The notes below the pieces were generated by a model. It was not told the origin of the DNA, ran no database searches, and saw only the letters and a program-made list of their open reading frames with translations. 44,995 nucleotides of DNA, taken from Clostridia bacterium. GTDB lineage: Bacteria > Bacillota > Clostridia > Christensenellales > CAG-138. Below are positions 1-8,260 of this stretch, one piece after another; position 1 is the stretch's first letter; each line of letters opens with the position of its first letter. The DNA lies in the NCBI GenBank assembly GCA_030527165.1, contig JAUNBH010000004.1:11241-56235 (forward strand). The letters are read 5' to 3'. The translations under genes and the position numbers were made by a program.

Positions 1-693
1 ACGAGCGTGCTGGTTAACGGCGAGGAAGCCATAGAGTATGTGACGGACGGCGTGCTGCAGCTCGAGATAGTTGAAGCCACGACCATCGAGGCGACGTTTA
101 CGCACGACCCGCTGACGGTTACAGTCAGCCACAACGGCTTCGGCACGACCACGCCTGCCGCGGGCGAGTACGAAGTGGAGTACGGCTCCCTGCTCGAGAT
201 TACATTCACACCGGATGCGGACTGCACCCTTACGAGCGTGCTGGTTAACGGCGAGGAAGCCATAGAGTATGTGACGGACGGCGTGCTGCAGCTCGAGATA
301 GTTGAAGCCACGACCATCGAGGCGACGTTCACGCACGACCCGCTGACGGTCACAGTCAGCCACAACGGCTTCGGCACGACCACACCCGCCGCGGGCGAGT
401 ACGAAGTGGAGTACGGAACGCCCATGGCGATAACCTTTACTCCAAACGACGGGTGCTCACTCACGAGCGTACTCGTCAATGGTGTTGAGAGTCTGTCCGA
501 TCTAGTCGACGGTGTGTTGAATCTCGACGTGGTGGAGGACGTAGAGGTAGTGGCTGTGTTTGCCCGGGATTCTCATCAGGTCGTCGTAACCCATGGCGGG
601 AACGGGGCCACTGACCCTGCAGCCGGAACGCATACGGTAGCGCATGGCGACGAGTTTGCCCTGCGCCTTATTCCGGATGCCGAGTACATGGTA
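1..693 (+). repeat. 231-base tandem repeat, three full units
   Basis: Units start at 1, 232 and 463 and each encodes 77 residues. The first two differ by only a few silent changes over about 190 bases (for example tttacg versus ttcacg near 109 and 340) before diverging near 417. The third is clearly diverged. A partial fourth unit runs from 694 to about 792. Confidence 0.9.
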
Positions 694-888
694 CAGAGCG
701 TAATGGTCAACGGGGTTGAAATGGTTGCGAACGTCACGGACGGCGTGCTTACGCTCAACATTGTTGAGGATACGACGATTGATGTAGTCTTCACCAAGAT
801 ACCCAAGACGGGCGCTATTGCGCTTACATCGTTTGCGCTGATGATGATGCTTGGCGGTGCAGCAGTGGTTATCTTCAGAAAAGACTAA
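1..888 (+). CDS. Sortase-anchored repeat surface protein, C-terminal part (5' end outside window)
   Basis: The frame is open from base 1, so the N-terminus lies outside the window; 295 codons are visible. The protein is built from 77-residue units: residues 1-77, 78-154 and 155-231, plus a 33-residue partial unit. Each carries a pattern like VSHNGFGTTTPAAGEYEVEYG and a following TSVLVNG strand, resembling bacterial surface repeat domains of the divergent InlB B-repeat type. Residues 267-271 read IPKTG, followed by a hydrophobic segment and a basic RKD tail, which is a sortase cell-wall sorting signal. The likely role is a covalently wall-anchored stalk or adhesin; the ligand-binding part, if any, is missing. 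The first two units are nearly identical in DNA while the third and fourth have diverged, which suggests recent unit duplication. Confidence 0.85.
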   Translation, partial: TSVLVNGEEAIEYVTDGVLQLEIVEATTIEATFTHDPLTVTVSHNGFGTTTPAAGEYEVEYGSLLEITFTPDADCTLTSVLVNGEEAIEYVTDGVLQLEIVEATTIEATFTHDPLTVTVSHNGFGTTTPAAGEYEVEYGTPMAITFTPNDGCSLTSVLVNGVESLSDLVDGVLNLDVVEDVEVVAVFARDSHQVVVTHGGNGATDPAAGTHTVAHGDEFALRLIPDAEYMVQSVMVNGVEMVANVTDGVLTLNIVEDTTIDVVFTKIPKTGAIALTSFALMMMLGGAAVVIFRKD

Positions 889-908
889 GTAAAACACCTA
901 ACCCAGCC

Positions 909-938
909 GCGCCCCGCCCTAATAGGCGGGGCGCATTT
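909..938 (+). terminator. Intrinsic terminator after the surface protein gene
   Basis: A perfect 10-bp GC-rich stem (909-918 with 925-934, six-base loop) is followed by ATTTC. It lies 21 bases after the stop codon at 886-888. The T-tract is short but the stem is very strong. Confidence 0.8.
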
Positions 939-950
939 CACGCGTGAGGC

Positions 951-979
951 TTTCCAGCCGCGCGAATATAGTGTACAAT
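951..979 (+). promoter_or_regulatory. Possible promoter of the aldo/keto reductase gene
   Basis: A weak -35 TTTCCA (951-956) lies 17 bases before a good -10 TACAAT (974-979). The start codon is at 1005. The -10 is convincing, the -35 is not. Confidence 0.4.
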
Positions 980-1004
980 AACGAAAAAAGCTGGAGGATT
1001 TCGT

Positions 1005-2009
1005 GTGGAGCGAATAGTGCTTGGCAAGACCGGTCTAAGTGTATCACGCATGGGCTTCGGTGGCATACCGATACAGCGCGTCGACGCAGAGGCTGTATGT
1101 GCGCTCTTTGATGTGCTGGTACGCCGTGGGATAAACTATATCGACACTGCGCGCGGGTACACAGTCAGCGAGGAATACATCGGCGCCGCTATTGAGGGCA
1201 GAAGAGATGCGTTCATTCTCGCCACAAAGAGCATGGCGCGAACGCGTTGCGCCATGGCGCAGGATATAGAGACGAGCTTGAGGAATCTGAGGACGGATTA
1301 CATTGACATATATCAGGTGCACAATCCGAGCTTGGAACAGCTTGAAGAGGTATGCGGCGAGGGCGGAGCGCTCGAGGCGCTGCTGGAGGCAAGGGCGCGC
1401 GGTGCGATAGGTCATCTGGGCGTCACTGCGCACGGTCTGGACGTATTCGAGCGCGCGCTGGGACTCGACTGGGTCGAGACGATAATGTTCCCCTACAACA
1501 TCGTAGAGGGCCAGGCGGAGGAGCTCATACAGCGCTGTAAGCAGCAGAACATAGCCTTCATCGCGATGAAGCCGCTCGCAGGCGGCGCGATAGAGGACGC
1601 TTCGCTGGCTCTGCGCTACATACTGTCAAATCCGGATGTGACTGTGGTCATCCCGGGCATGGCGGATGTGAAAGAACTGGAGGATAATGCCGGCGCGTGC
1701 GAGGTGTCTGCGTTGACAGAGGCCGACGAGCGCGCGATTGAGGAAGTCCGCCGCCGCTTGACTGGCAATTTCTGCAGGCGCTGCGGCTATTGCGCACCGT
1801 GTACCGTAGGCATTAACATACCCGGGGTGTTCCTGTTTGCAGGGTATCTTGAGCGCTATGGTTTATCCGATTGGGCGCGGGACAGGTATGCCGCGCTCCC
1901 GGTAAAGGCGGGGGAATGCATAAAATGCGGCGCGTGTGAAGCGCGCTGTCCATACGGGCTGCCCATAAGCGAGCTGCTCGCTCGCTGTGCGGACGAGTTC
2001 GGCGAATAG
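1005..2009 (+). CDS. Aldo/keto reductase with C-terminal 4Fe-4S ferredoxin domain
   Basis: A 334-residue oxidoreductase. The N-terminal 250 or so residues form an AKR barrel opening with GKTGLSVSRMGFGG. The family's catalytic Asp, Tyr, Lys and His are visible in IDTARGY, ATKS and VHNP. The C-terminal part holds two cysteine clusters, CRRCGYCAPC near residue 259 and CIKCGACEARCP near residue 305, the arrangement of AKRs fused to a ferredoxin-like iron-sulfur domain. Members usually reduce small carbonyl compounds with NAD(P)H, perhaps exchanging electrons through the clusters; the substrate cannot be told. The GTG start at 1005 has GGAGG at 993-997, seven bases upstream. It appears monocistronic, with a terminator upstream and a separate strong promoter downstream. 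Confidence 0.9.
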   Translation: MERIVLGKTGLSVSRMGFGGIPIQRVDAEAVCALFDVLVRRGINYIDTARGYTVSEEYIGAAIEGRRDAFILATKSMARTRCAMAQDIETSLRNLRTDYIDIYQVHNPSLEQLEEVCGEGGALEALLEARARGAIGHLGVTAHGLDVFERALGLDWVETIMFPYNIVEGQAEELIQRCKQQNIAFIAMKPLAGGAIEDASLALRYILSNPDVTVVIPGMADVKELEDNAGACEVSALTEADERAIEEVRRRLTGNFCRRCGYCAPCTVGINIPGVFLFAGYLERYGLSDWARDRYAALPVKAGECIKCGACEARCPYGLPISELLARCADEFGE

Positions 2010-2055
2010 CGCGGTTGGGCGTGAGCTAATGAGGTTTGCATGACCTGCAGCTTCC

Positions 2056-2084
2056 TTGACAACATGTGGGGCGAATGCTATAAT
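2056..2084 (+). promoter_or_regulatory. Perfect consensus sigma-A promoter of the envelope-polymer operon
   Basis: TTGACA at 2056-2061 and TATAAT at 2079-2084 are separated by exactly 17 bases, so both hexamers and the spacer match the vegetative consensus. Transcription would start near 2091, leaving an untranslated leader of about 107 bases before the favoured start at 2198. No obvious operator or terminator hairpin was seen in the leader. Confidence 0.88.
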
Positions 2085-2197
2085 CGCGCGTAATAGCTTT
2101 GCTTTTGCGGGGTTGGCCGAGGTCGTGTGCGCGCAGAGCTGAATCCGAATGGAGGTTTAGCGCGTCGCGATTGGGCGCATGTGCTCTGGTATCTGAC

Positions 2198-3409
2198 ATG
2201 AACGAAAGTATGTTAAAGAAGCTGTCCAAAGTCAGGCTCGCGGATATCGGGCATGTTTTCATGTTTTTGGCCGCAATAATACCCGCCTTGATAATGAAGC
2301 GCTCCCGCCGCGCCCTGTGGCTGATATGCGAGTACGGGTGCGAAGCACGGGATAACGGGTACAGCTTCTACAAGTATCTCAGAAGTGCGCATCCGGAGGT
2401 GGATGCCGTATACGCCATAGACAAGCGGTCGAATGAGCGTGGCCGTGTAGAGAGTTTGGGTGAAGTGATCAACTACGGGAGTCTCCGGCACTGGGTATAT
2501 TACCTGGCGGCACAGGTGAACATAAGCTCGCAGAAGGGCGGAAAGCCCAATGCCGCCGTGTGTTACCTTCTGGAGGTAGTGCTGGGCATACTCAAGAACA
2601 AGCGTGTATTCCTTCAGCACGGCGTCACCAAGGACGACCTGCCGTTTTTACACTATAACGCGGCGAAGCTCAGCATGTTTTGCTGCGCTGCGCTGCCGGA
2701 GTACGAGTTTGTGAAGCGCGTGTTTGAATATCCGGAGGGTGTAGTGCGCTACACCGGATTCTGCCGTTTCGACGACCTGCACTCCCTGCGCGCTGATAAT
2801 AAGCTGCTCATCATCATGCCTACATGGCGCGCCTGGTTATACGATGTGCGAACGGACGCCGAATCCTTTGCGGAGTCGGAATACTTCAAGCGCTGGAGCG
2901 AGCTGCTCATGCACGCCAGATTTGCGGAACTGCTTAGAAGGCATGAACTGCGGGCGGTGTTCTGTCCGCACAGGAACATAGGCGCGCTCGGCAGACAATT
3001 TACGACCGCGAGCGAGCGAGTGGAGCTTTTAACGTGGGATGAGGCGGACGTGTCGGGCTTGCTGCACGGCGCAGGAGTGCTCATAACGGATTTCTCGAGT
3101 GTGGCAATGGATTTTGCATACATGAAACGCCCTCTGATATACTATCAGTTCGACAGGGATCGCTTTAGAGAGGAGCATTTGCCGGAGGGGTATTTCGACT
3201 ACGACAGGGACGGTTTTGGGCAGGTATGCACGCGCGCCGACGACGTTGTAGAGGCGCTTGAGCGCGTGCTGAGCGGCGCTGACGAGCGGCAAGCGTATTT
3301 GGACAGGGTGGACTCATTCTACACGCTGTGGGACGATAGAAACTGCGAAAGGACTTTTGAAGCCATAGCGGACATGCTAAACGGCGGAAAGAGCGTTGGC
3401 GTAATATGA
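2198..3409 (+). CDS. CDP-glycerol glycerophosphotransferase family protein (TagB/TagF-like)
   Basis: A 403-residue protein, first of the operon. It resembles the teichoic-acid polymerase family that moves glycerol-phosphate (or ribitol-phosphate) from a CDP-activated donor onto a lipid-linked chain at the inner face of the membrane. Visible family marks are FLQHGVTKDDLPF in the middle, ITDFSSVAMDFAYMKRP near residue 300, and the following YYQFDRDRF. ATG 2198 is preferred, although it has no strong ribosome-binding site. An in-frame TTG at 2171 lies 15 bases after GGAGG (2151-2155) and would add nine residues. The stop overlaps the next start (ATGA, 3406-3409). Direct coupling to the exporter genes supports a role in polymer assembly. 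The polyol specificity cannot be read from the sequence. Confidence 0.85.
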   Translation: MNESMLKKLSKVRLADIGHVFMFLAAIIPALIMKRSRRALWLICEYGCEARDNGYSFYKYLRSAHPEVDAVYAIDKRSNERGRVESLGEVINYGSLRHWVYYLAAQVNISSQKGGKPNAAVCYLLEVVLGILKNKRVFLQHGVTKDDLPFLHYNAAKLSMFCCAALPEYEFVKRVFEYPEGVVRYTGFCRFDDLHSLRADNKLLIIMPTWRAWLYDVRTDAESFAESEYFKRWSELLMHARFAELLRRHELRAVFCPHRNIGALGRQFTTASERVELLTWDEADVSGLLHGAGVLITDFSSVAMDFAYMKRPLIYYQFDRDRFREEHLPEGYFDYDRDGFGQVCTRADDVVEALERVLSGADERQAYLDRVDSFYTLWDDRNCERTFEAIADMLNGGKSVGVI

Positions 3410-4197
3410 AGCTGAGCTTATCGGGTACTGTGAACCACTTCACGAAATACAGGGACTTCTTCGTGCTCCTGGTCGAGCGGGACATCAAACTCAAGTACAG
3501 GCGGAGCTTTTTAGGGTATCTGTGGAGCATACTAAGCCCGTTGCTCTCGATGGTGGTGCTGACCGTTGTGTTCTCCACCATGTTCCACAGGAGCATTGAG
3601 AATTTCCCGGTATACCTGCTCATAGGCAATATAATGTTCTCGTTTATGCGCGAGTCGAGCACGCTCGCCATGTATTCAATACTCAACAATGCCGCGCTGC
3701 TCAAGAAGGTACGCGTGCCCAAGTACATATTCACGCTGTCCACAGTGACGAGCTCATTTGTGACGTTCGTGTTCTCGCTCGGCGCGCTCATAATCGTAAT
3801 GCTGGCGACGAGCACGCAGTTCTCGCTGTATCTGCTTTTGATATTCATTCCCATAGTGGAGCTGTATGTATTCAGCGTGGGGCTGGGGCTTCTCGTCGCC
3901 CAGGCGACGGTGTTTTTCAGGGATGTAAAGAACATATGGGGCGTAGTAACGCTGGCGTGGATGTACTTGACGCCCATTTTCTACCCCCTGGAGGCGGTGC
4001 CGGATTTCCTGCAAAAGTGGATCCCAATACTCAACCCGATGTACAGCTTTATAACGCAGGCTCGGACGCTGGTGCTCGACCGCATGATGCCCGAGCCCAT
4101 GCTGATACTCCAGGGTGCGCTAATGGCGCTCGTGATGCTGCTGCTGGGAAGCGCGCTGTTCAAGCACAACAGCAAGAGCTTCATACTCTACATTTGA
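3406..4197 (+). CDS. Polysaccharide/teichoic acid ABC exporter, permease subunit (TagG/Wzm-like)
   Basis: A 263-residue ABC-2 type integral membrane protein with about six hydrophobic segments. The N-terminal region KYRDFFVLLVERDIKLKYRR is typical of polysaccharide exporter permeases, with a charged amphipathic stretch before the first membrane span. The C-terminal YLTPIFYPLEAVP is another family landmark. It should form the membrane channel that flips or exports an undecaprenyl-linked polymer, powered by the ATPase encoded next. It overlaps the upstream polymerase gene by four bases and is followed after 12 bases by the ATPase gene, so translation is probably coupled. Confidence 0.92.
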   Translation: MKLSLSGTVNHFTKYRDFFVLLVERDIKLKYRRSFLGYLWSILSPLLSMVVLTVVFSTMFHRSIENFPVYLLIGNIMFSFMRESSTLAMYSILNNAALLKKVRVPKYIFTLSTVTSSFVTFVFSLGALIIVMLATSTQFSLYLLLIFIPIVELYVFSVGLGLLVAQATVFFRDVKNIWGVVTLAWMYLTPIFYPLEAVPDFLQKWIPILNPMYSFITQARTLVLDRMMPEPMLILQGALMALVMLLLGSALFKHNSKSFILYI

Positions 4198-4209
4198 CAG
4201 GAGGACGAT

Positions 4210-4980
4210 GTGAACGCTGAGTACGCGATAGACGTCAGAAACGCTACGGTTCGCTTCAACATGGCGTCCGAAAAGACGGATAATCTCAAGGAGTACTTTG
4301 TGAAGCTGGCGCAGGGCAAGCTGCGTTTTGACGAGTTTCTCGCGCTTCAAGACGTTACGCTGCAGGTCAAAAAGGGCGAAGCGTGGGGGATAATAGGCGA
4401 CAACGGCGCGGGCAAGAGCACGCTGCTCAAGCTCGTCTGCGGTGTGGTCTCCCCCTACCGCGGCACGGCGTCGCTAAACGGCACGGTGGCGCCCATGATC
4501 GAGCTGTCGGCGGGCATGGATCCCAATCTCACCGCGCGTGAGAACATATATCTCAACGGCACAATACTCGGCTATCGGAAGAAGTTTATCGAGAGCAAGT
4601 TCGACGACATTGTCACCTTTGCGGAGATAGAGCGTTTTCTTGATATACCCATAAAGAACTACTCCTCCGGAATGCGCGCGCGTCTTGGGTTCGCCGTGGC
4701 TACAATAGTCCAGCCGGAGGTGCTGATAGTTGATGAGATACTGGCTGTGGGCGACGTCGCCTTTCAGCGCAAATGCAAGGATAGGATGCGTGAGATGCTG
4801 TCGGGCGGGACGACGCTGCTGCTCGTATCCCACTCGCTCAGGGATGTGACAAACCTGTGCGCTAAGGCGCTGTGGTTGGAGAATGGCAGAACGCGAATGA
4901 CGGGGGAGGCGTACGAGGTGGTCAACCGGTATCTGGCTACAAAGGGCGCAGCGCCTCTCGAACGCCCCGGTCGCGCTTAG
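4210..4980 (+). CDS. Polysaccharide/teichoic acid ABC exporter, ATP-binding subunit (TagH/Wzt-like)
   Basis: A 256-residue ABC ATPase. Walker A is GDNGAGKST, the signature is YSSGMRARLGFA, and Walker B is VLIVDEILAVGD followed by the H-loop region LLLVSHS. The insertion MASEKTDNLKEYFVKLAQGK near the N-terminus is typical of TagH/Wzt-type subunits. It ends soon after the nucleotide-binding domain and lacks the long C-terminal carbohydrate-binding domain of some Wzt proteins, so export is probably not controlled by recognition of a chain-end cap. The GTG start at 4210 follows AGGAGG (4199-4204) by five bases. It is the partner of the permease immediately upstream. Confidence 0.92.
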   Translation: MNAEYAIDVRNATVRFNMASEKTDNLKEYFVKLAQGKLRFDEFLALQDVTLQVKKGEAWGIIGDNGAGKSTLLKLVCGVVSPYRGTASLNGTVAPMIELSAGMDPNLTARENIYLNGTILGYRKKFIESKFDDIVTFAEIERFLDIPIKNYSSGMRARLGFAVATIVQPEVLIVDEILAVGDVAFQRKCKDRMREMLSGGTTLLLVSHSLRDVTNLCAKALWLENGRTRMTGEAYEVVNRYLATKGAAPLERPGRA

Positions 4981-4992
4981 AGGAGTTGTGTT

Positions 4993-5976
4993 ATGAACGG
5001 TGCGCCGCTCGTGAGCGTTTGCGTCATAGTGTACAATCAAGCGCAATATGTGAGGCAGGCGCTTGACTCGGTATTCGCGCAGCAGACGAGCTTCGAGTAC
5101 GAGGTAGTAGTAGGCGATGACTGTTCAACCGATGCGACGGGGAGCATTGTGGCCGAGTACGCCGAGCGATACGGCTCGCTGCGGCTGATAACATCCGGCG
5201 CAAATACAGAGTGCAAGGGCATAATTGAAGCTGTGCGCGCTGCGGCGCGGGGAGAGTATCTGGCGTGGCTCGAGGGCGATGATTTCTGGCTGGACTCGCG
5301 CAAGCTCGAAAAACAAGCGGAGTTTCTGCGTGCCCACCCTGAATACATTGGCTGCACGGGCGAGGTATGCTTTGTGGACGAGGCGGGAGCGCCCACTGTG
5401 GGGTTTAGCTTTAAGCGCTACTCAAAGCGCAGGCGCTTCACGCTTGAGGATGCGGCGGACGGCTACCTTCCCGGTCAAACTTCATCGCTCATGTACCGCA
5501 ACGTATTCCGGGAGCTTGATGACAATACGACCGCAGCCTTCCGCGAATGCGACAGCATAGGTGATATGAAGATAGCGCAGTTTTTGACCCTGTTTGGTGA
5601 CATATACCGTCTGCCGGAGAAGCTCAGCGCATACCGTTACCTGACGACGGGCGAGAGCTTCAGTGCACGCACTAAGGGCGTCAACCTGTCCGAAGCGTAT
5701 TTGCACTGGGCGCTTGAACGCAAACGCATGGCTGAAACAGTATTGGGCAGGAATGTGAGCTTCTATAAGACGCTTAGAGACATATGCTACCACGCCTGGG
5801 TCGAATACCTCCAACACCCCAACAGCGATAATTTGCGCGTGCTCAGGCGCGTACGAAAGCGCGTCGGGAGGCCGCTCGCGACGGGGGCATACATTGCGTG
5901 GCGAACGCTCGGGTACCCGTTCAGGCGGGTTGCCGGGGCGTTCGGGCGAACTACTGTACGAGAGGAGAACGCATGA
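4993..5976 (+). CDS. Family 2 glycosyltransferase
   Basis: A 327-residue GT-A fold inverting transferase. The N-terminus SVCVIVYNQAQYVRQALDS and the nucleotide-binding GDDCSTDATG are typical GT2 motifs. The metal-binding acidic motif sits in LEGDDFW near residue 97. The rest carries conserved aromatic and charged residues but nothing that names the donor or acceptor. There is no clear membrane segment, so it probably acts on the cytoplasmic face during assembly of the repeat unit or linkage unit. AGAGGAG lies just before the ATG at 4993. The 3' end overlaps the next gene by four bases, which argues for a single transcript. Confidence 0.88.
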   Translation: MNGAPLVSVCVIVYNQAQYVRQALDSVFAQQTSFEYEVVVGDDCSTDATGSIVAEYAERYGSLRLITSGANTECKGIIEAVRAAARGEYLAWLEGDDFWLDSRKLEKQAEFLRAHPEYIGCTGEVCFVDEAGAPTVGFSFKRYSKRRRFTLEDAADGYLPGQTSSLMYRNVFRELDDNTTAAFRECDSIGDMKIAQFLTLFGDIYRLPEKLSAYRYLTTGESFSARTKGVNLSEAYLHWALERKRMAETVLGRNVSFYKTLRDICYHAWVEYLQHPNSDNLRVLRRVRKRVGRPLATGAYIAWRTLGYPFRRVAGAFGRTTVREENA

Positions 5977-7109
5977 GGATACTCCATGTTATGAGCCCGC
6001 TGCAAGGGCAGTCATACGATTTGATAAAGCTACTCCGCGGCGTCGAGTGCGACCATGAGCAGGTTTTCCTGATAAGCGAAACCGAAGAGAAGGCGCTGAC
6101 TTCCTGCACGAGGCTGTTTGAGTTTGACGATTTGATGTACTTACCCGAATACGAAAAGAACGTCTTCAAGCGCTTGGCGGCGGCGAACAGCGTCAGAGAT
6201 GTGCTCAACAGCGCTGACAGGATAGTGTTCCACAGCCTGCAAGCAATCTCCGGGGGCGTCATGATGTGGGTGTGCGTCAACAGGGCGCTGATGAACAAAT
6301 CCGCATGGATAGCCAATGAGGTCGACATGGCCATGCTCGAAGACAGAATGAGCGGTATAAAGCGGCTGCTGTGTGCCGGCAAGTTGAGACTGTTAAAGCG
6401 CGGCTTCAAATTGGTGGGAGTGTGGTATCCGTGGCTCATAAGGCGCGCCGAGGCTCAGTTTGGATGCGATGTCAGGCTTGCGCCATTGCCGCTGGATCCG
6501 GAATTGGCTAAAGCGGCGAAACGACACGAGCGCAACGCGGATACAGCCGCATGCAGAGTTCTGGCGGAGGCGCAAGGCATAACTGATTCACGGGCGATGC
6601 ACGCATTTTTCAGCGATATAGAGCGCTCCCTCGGCGGCTGCGGCAAGGTGCTGTTTCCGTTCAACTACATGACGCGCTTTCACTACGGGCACAGCGCGTG
6701 GAAGACCCAGCGCACCGCAATACTCGCACTGGCAAAGACATGCCTGTCAGGCGGCGCGTGCGTAATGAACGGCGTCACGCGCCCGGAACTGTTAGTGAGG
6801 CTGTTTGACGCTGTGGGAGTCGTGTGCACACTTAACGCATACCGCAATCAAACCCTGTCCGTGCTCGCCATGTACGGCGGCATTCCCATTGGCATGAGTG
6901 ATGAGGAGGACGTGCGCGAGTACAGGCGTCTGGGTATCAACGCATATCGCTTGGGAGAGCTTGGCAGCTCAATGGGAGCGCCGAGATGCGCTGCGCCCGC
7001 CGTGGTGTCCAAACTGCTTGACGAAGGCGAGCTGCGCCGGGCGTGGAGCGAGTTTCTGCGCGAGCTCACGGAGCTGCAGTCGTGCGATAAGAAGGGGGCG
7101 GCGCGATGA
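5973..7109 (+). CDS. Diverged WecF-like (GT56) glycosyltransferase paralogue
   Basis: A 378-residue protein whose start MRILHVMSPLQGQSYDLIKL and overall layout resemble its downstream neighbour. Both resemble WecF, the enterobacterial transferase that moves 4-acetamido-4,6-dideoxygalactose from a dTDP donor (GT56). The match here is weak. The stretch KSAWIANEVDMAMLEDRMSG occupies the place of the WGADLY motif seen in the neighbour, so the motif itself is gone. A Gly/Pro-rich segment FPFNYMTRFHYG matches the second conserved block. It may be a transferase with a changed donor, or a partner subunit. ATG 5973 follows AGAGGAG and overlaps the GT2 gene. Assignment to the family rests on alignment by eye and on its position. 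Confidence 0.6.
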   Translation: MRILHVMSPLQGQSYDLIKLLRGVECDHEQVFLISETEEKALTSCTRLFEFDDLMYLPEYEKNVFKRLAAANSVRDVLNSADRIVFHSLQAISGGVMMWVCVNRALMNKSAWIANEVDMAMLEDRMSGIKRLLCAGKLRLLKRGFKLVGVWYPWLIRRAEAQFGCDVRLAPLPLDPELAKAAKRHERNADTAACRVLAEAQGITDSRAMHAFFSDIERSLGGCGKVLFPFNYMTRFHYGHSAWKTQRTAILALAKTCLSGGACVMNGVTRPELLVRLFDAVGVVCTLNAYRNQTLSVLAMYGGIPIGMSDEEDVREYRRLGINAYRLGELGSSMGAPRCAAPAVVSKLLDEGELRRAWSEFLRELTELQSCDKKGAAR

Positions 7110-8260
7110 AGGTCTTGCACATAATACAGCTGAATGAGCGCAACAGCTATAATCTGTTCAAACAATGGCGCGAGTTGTACGATTTATCCGACCATACGTT
7201 CTTAGTCGTAAACAACAGGGCTGGAATAGCCAACTTTCCCAAGTTTGCCGAGTTTGAGGAATTCCTGTATTTGGACGACCTGGCGACTAACAAGCTGAAG
7301 CTGCTGCTCGAGTTGCGGCGCATGTTCGCGGAAGCGGACAGGATAATAGTCAATTCGCTGTTGTTTGTCAACCGCAGAGTGTTGGCGGCTATGTTCTACC
7401 TGCTCAAACCGCATCTCAAGAAGACGACGTGGATAGAATGGGGCGCAGACCTCTACAACTGGTACGATGACCGGCACAGGCTGTTGTCCGGCTATTTCAA
7501 CAGAATCAACCGCTACATAAGGGAGAATGTGGAGAGCATAGGTCTCACATTTGAGTATGACGTTCACTTTCTGCGGGAAACCATACATACGAGCGCGCCG
7601 ACGTTTTTTACGCCGCTGCCGTTTGGGACGGACAGGCGCGAATTGCTCGAGTCAACGCGTCCGCGCCGCGCGCGCAGCGACGGCGTCGTGTGGATACAGG
7701 TGGCGCACAATGCGCTCATGGTGAATAAGCATGTCGCGCTGATAAACAAACTGGAGCGCTTTTCGGATGAGAATGCGAGATTCATAATGCCGCTCAGCTA
7801 CGGTCAATTTGGTCTAAACGGCATGTACGGCGGGTGGACGTACAGCAATGCGGTAAAGACATATGCGAGCAGGATATTCGGCTCCAAAGCGACATTTCTG
7901 ACCAAGAGCGTGGAGCTGGAGCATTACCTGCGCTATATGTGGAATGTCGACATAGCTGTATTCCACACTCAGCGTCCCATAGCGCTGGCGAGCATATACT
8001 ACATGACCTACATGGGAAAGAAGATATTCGTACCGTCAAATACGCCGCAGTATGCGATGTTCCTGGAGCTCGGCATACCCGTGTTTGACACGTTGGAGAT
8101 ACCGAACATGACGTTCGAGGAGTTCACCGCGCCCGTTAAAGCGGGGCGTTGCGAGTACATTGTTGACAAGTTTGAGCCCTATCGCGAGGTGCGCAGATGG
8201 GAAGAGCTGTTTGAGCACATAGGTGCTCCGCTCAGACGAAAAGAGGCGTGCAATGATTGA
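7106..8260 (+). CDS. WecF-like dTDP-4-amino-dideoxysugar transferase (GT56 family)
   Basis: A 384-residue protein. The segment TTWIEWGADLYNW near residue 110 matches the WGADLY block of enterobacterial WecF. VAHNALMVNKHVALI and FIMPLSYG match its nucleotide-binding region, and a later stretch ending in GIPVFDT matches its C-terminal part. WecF transfers Fuc4NAc from dTDP-Fuc4NAc onto a lipid-linked acceptor at the inner membrane face. Here the same operon carries rfbA, rfbB and a 4-aminotransferase, which would supply a dTDP-4-amino-4,6-dideoxyhexose, so the family call and the context agree. It overlaps the upstream paralogue by four bases (ATGA) and the ATP-grasp gene by eight. The exact sugar is an inference. 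Confidence 0.72.
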   Translation: MKVLHIIQLNERNSYNLFKQWRELYDLSDHTFLVVNNRAGIANFPKFAEFEEFLYLDDLATNKLKLLLELRRMFAEADRIIVNSLLFVNRRVLAAMFYLLKPHLKKTTWIEWGADLYNWYDDRHRLLSGYFNRINRYIRENVESIGLTFEYDVHFLRETIHTSAPTFFTPLPFGTDRRELLESTRPRRARSDGVVWIQVAHNALMVNKHVALINKLERFSDENARFIMPLSYGQFGLNGMYGGWTYSNAVKTYASRIFGSKATFLTKSVELEHYLRYMWNVDIAVFHTQRPIALASIYYMTYMGKKIFVPSNTPQYAMFLELGIPVFDTLEIPNMTFEEFTAPVKAGRCEYIVDKFEPYREVRRWEELFEHIGAPLRRKEACND

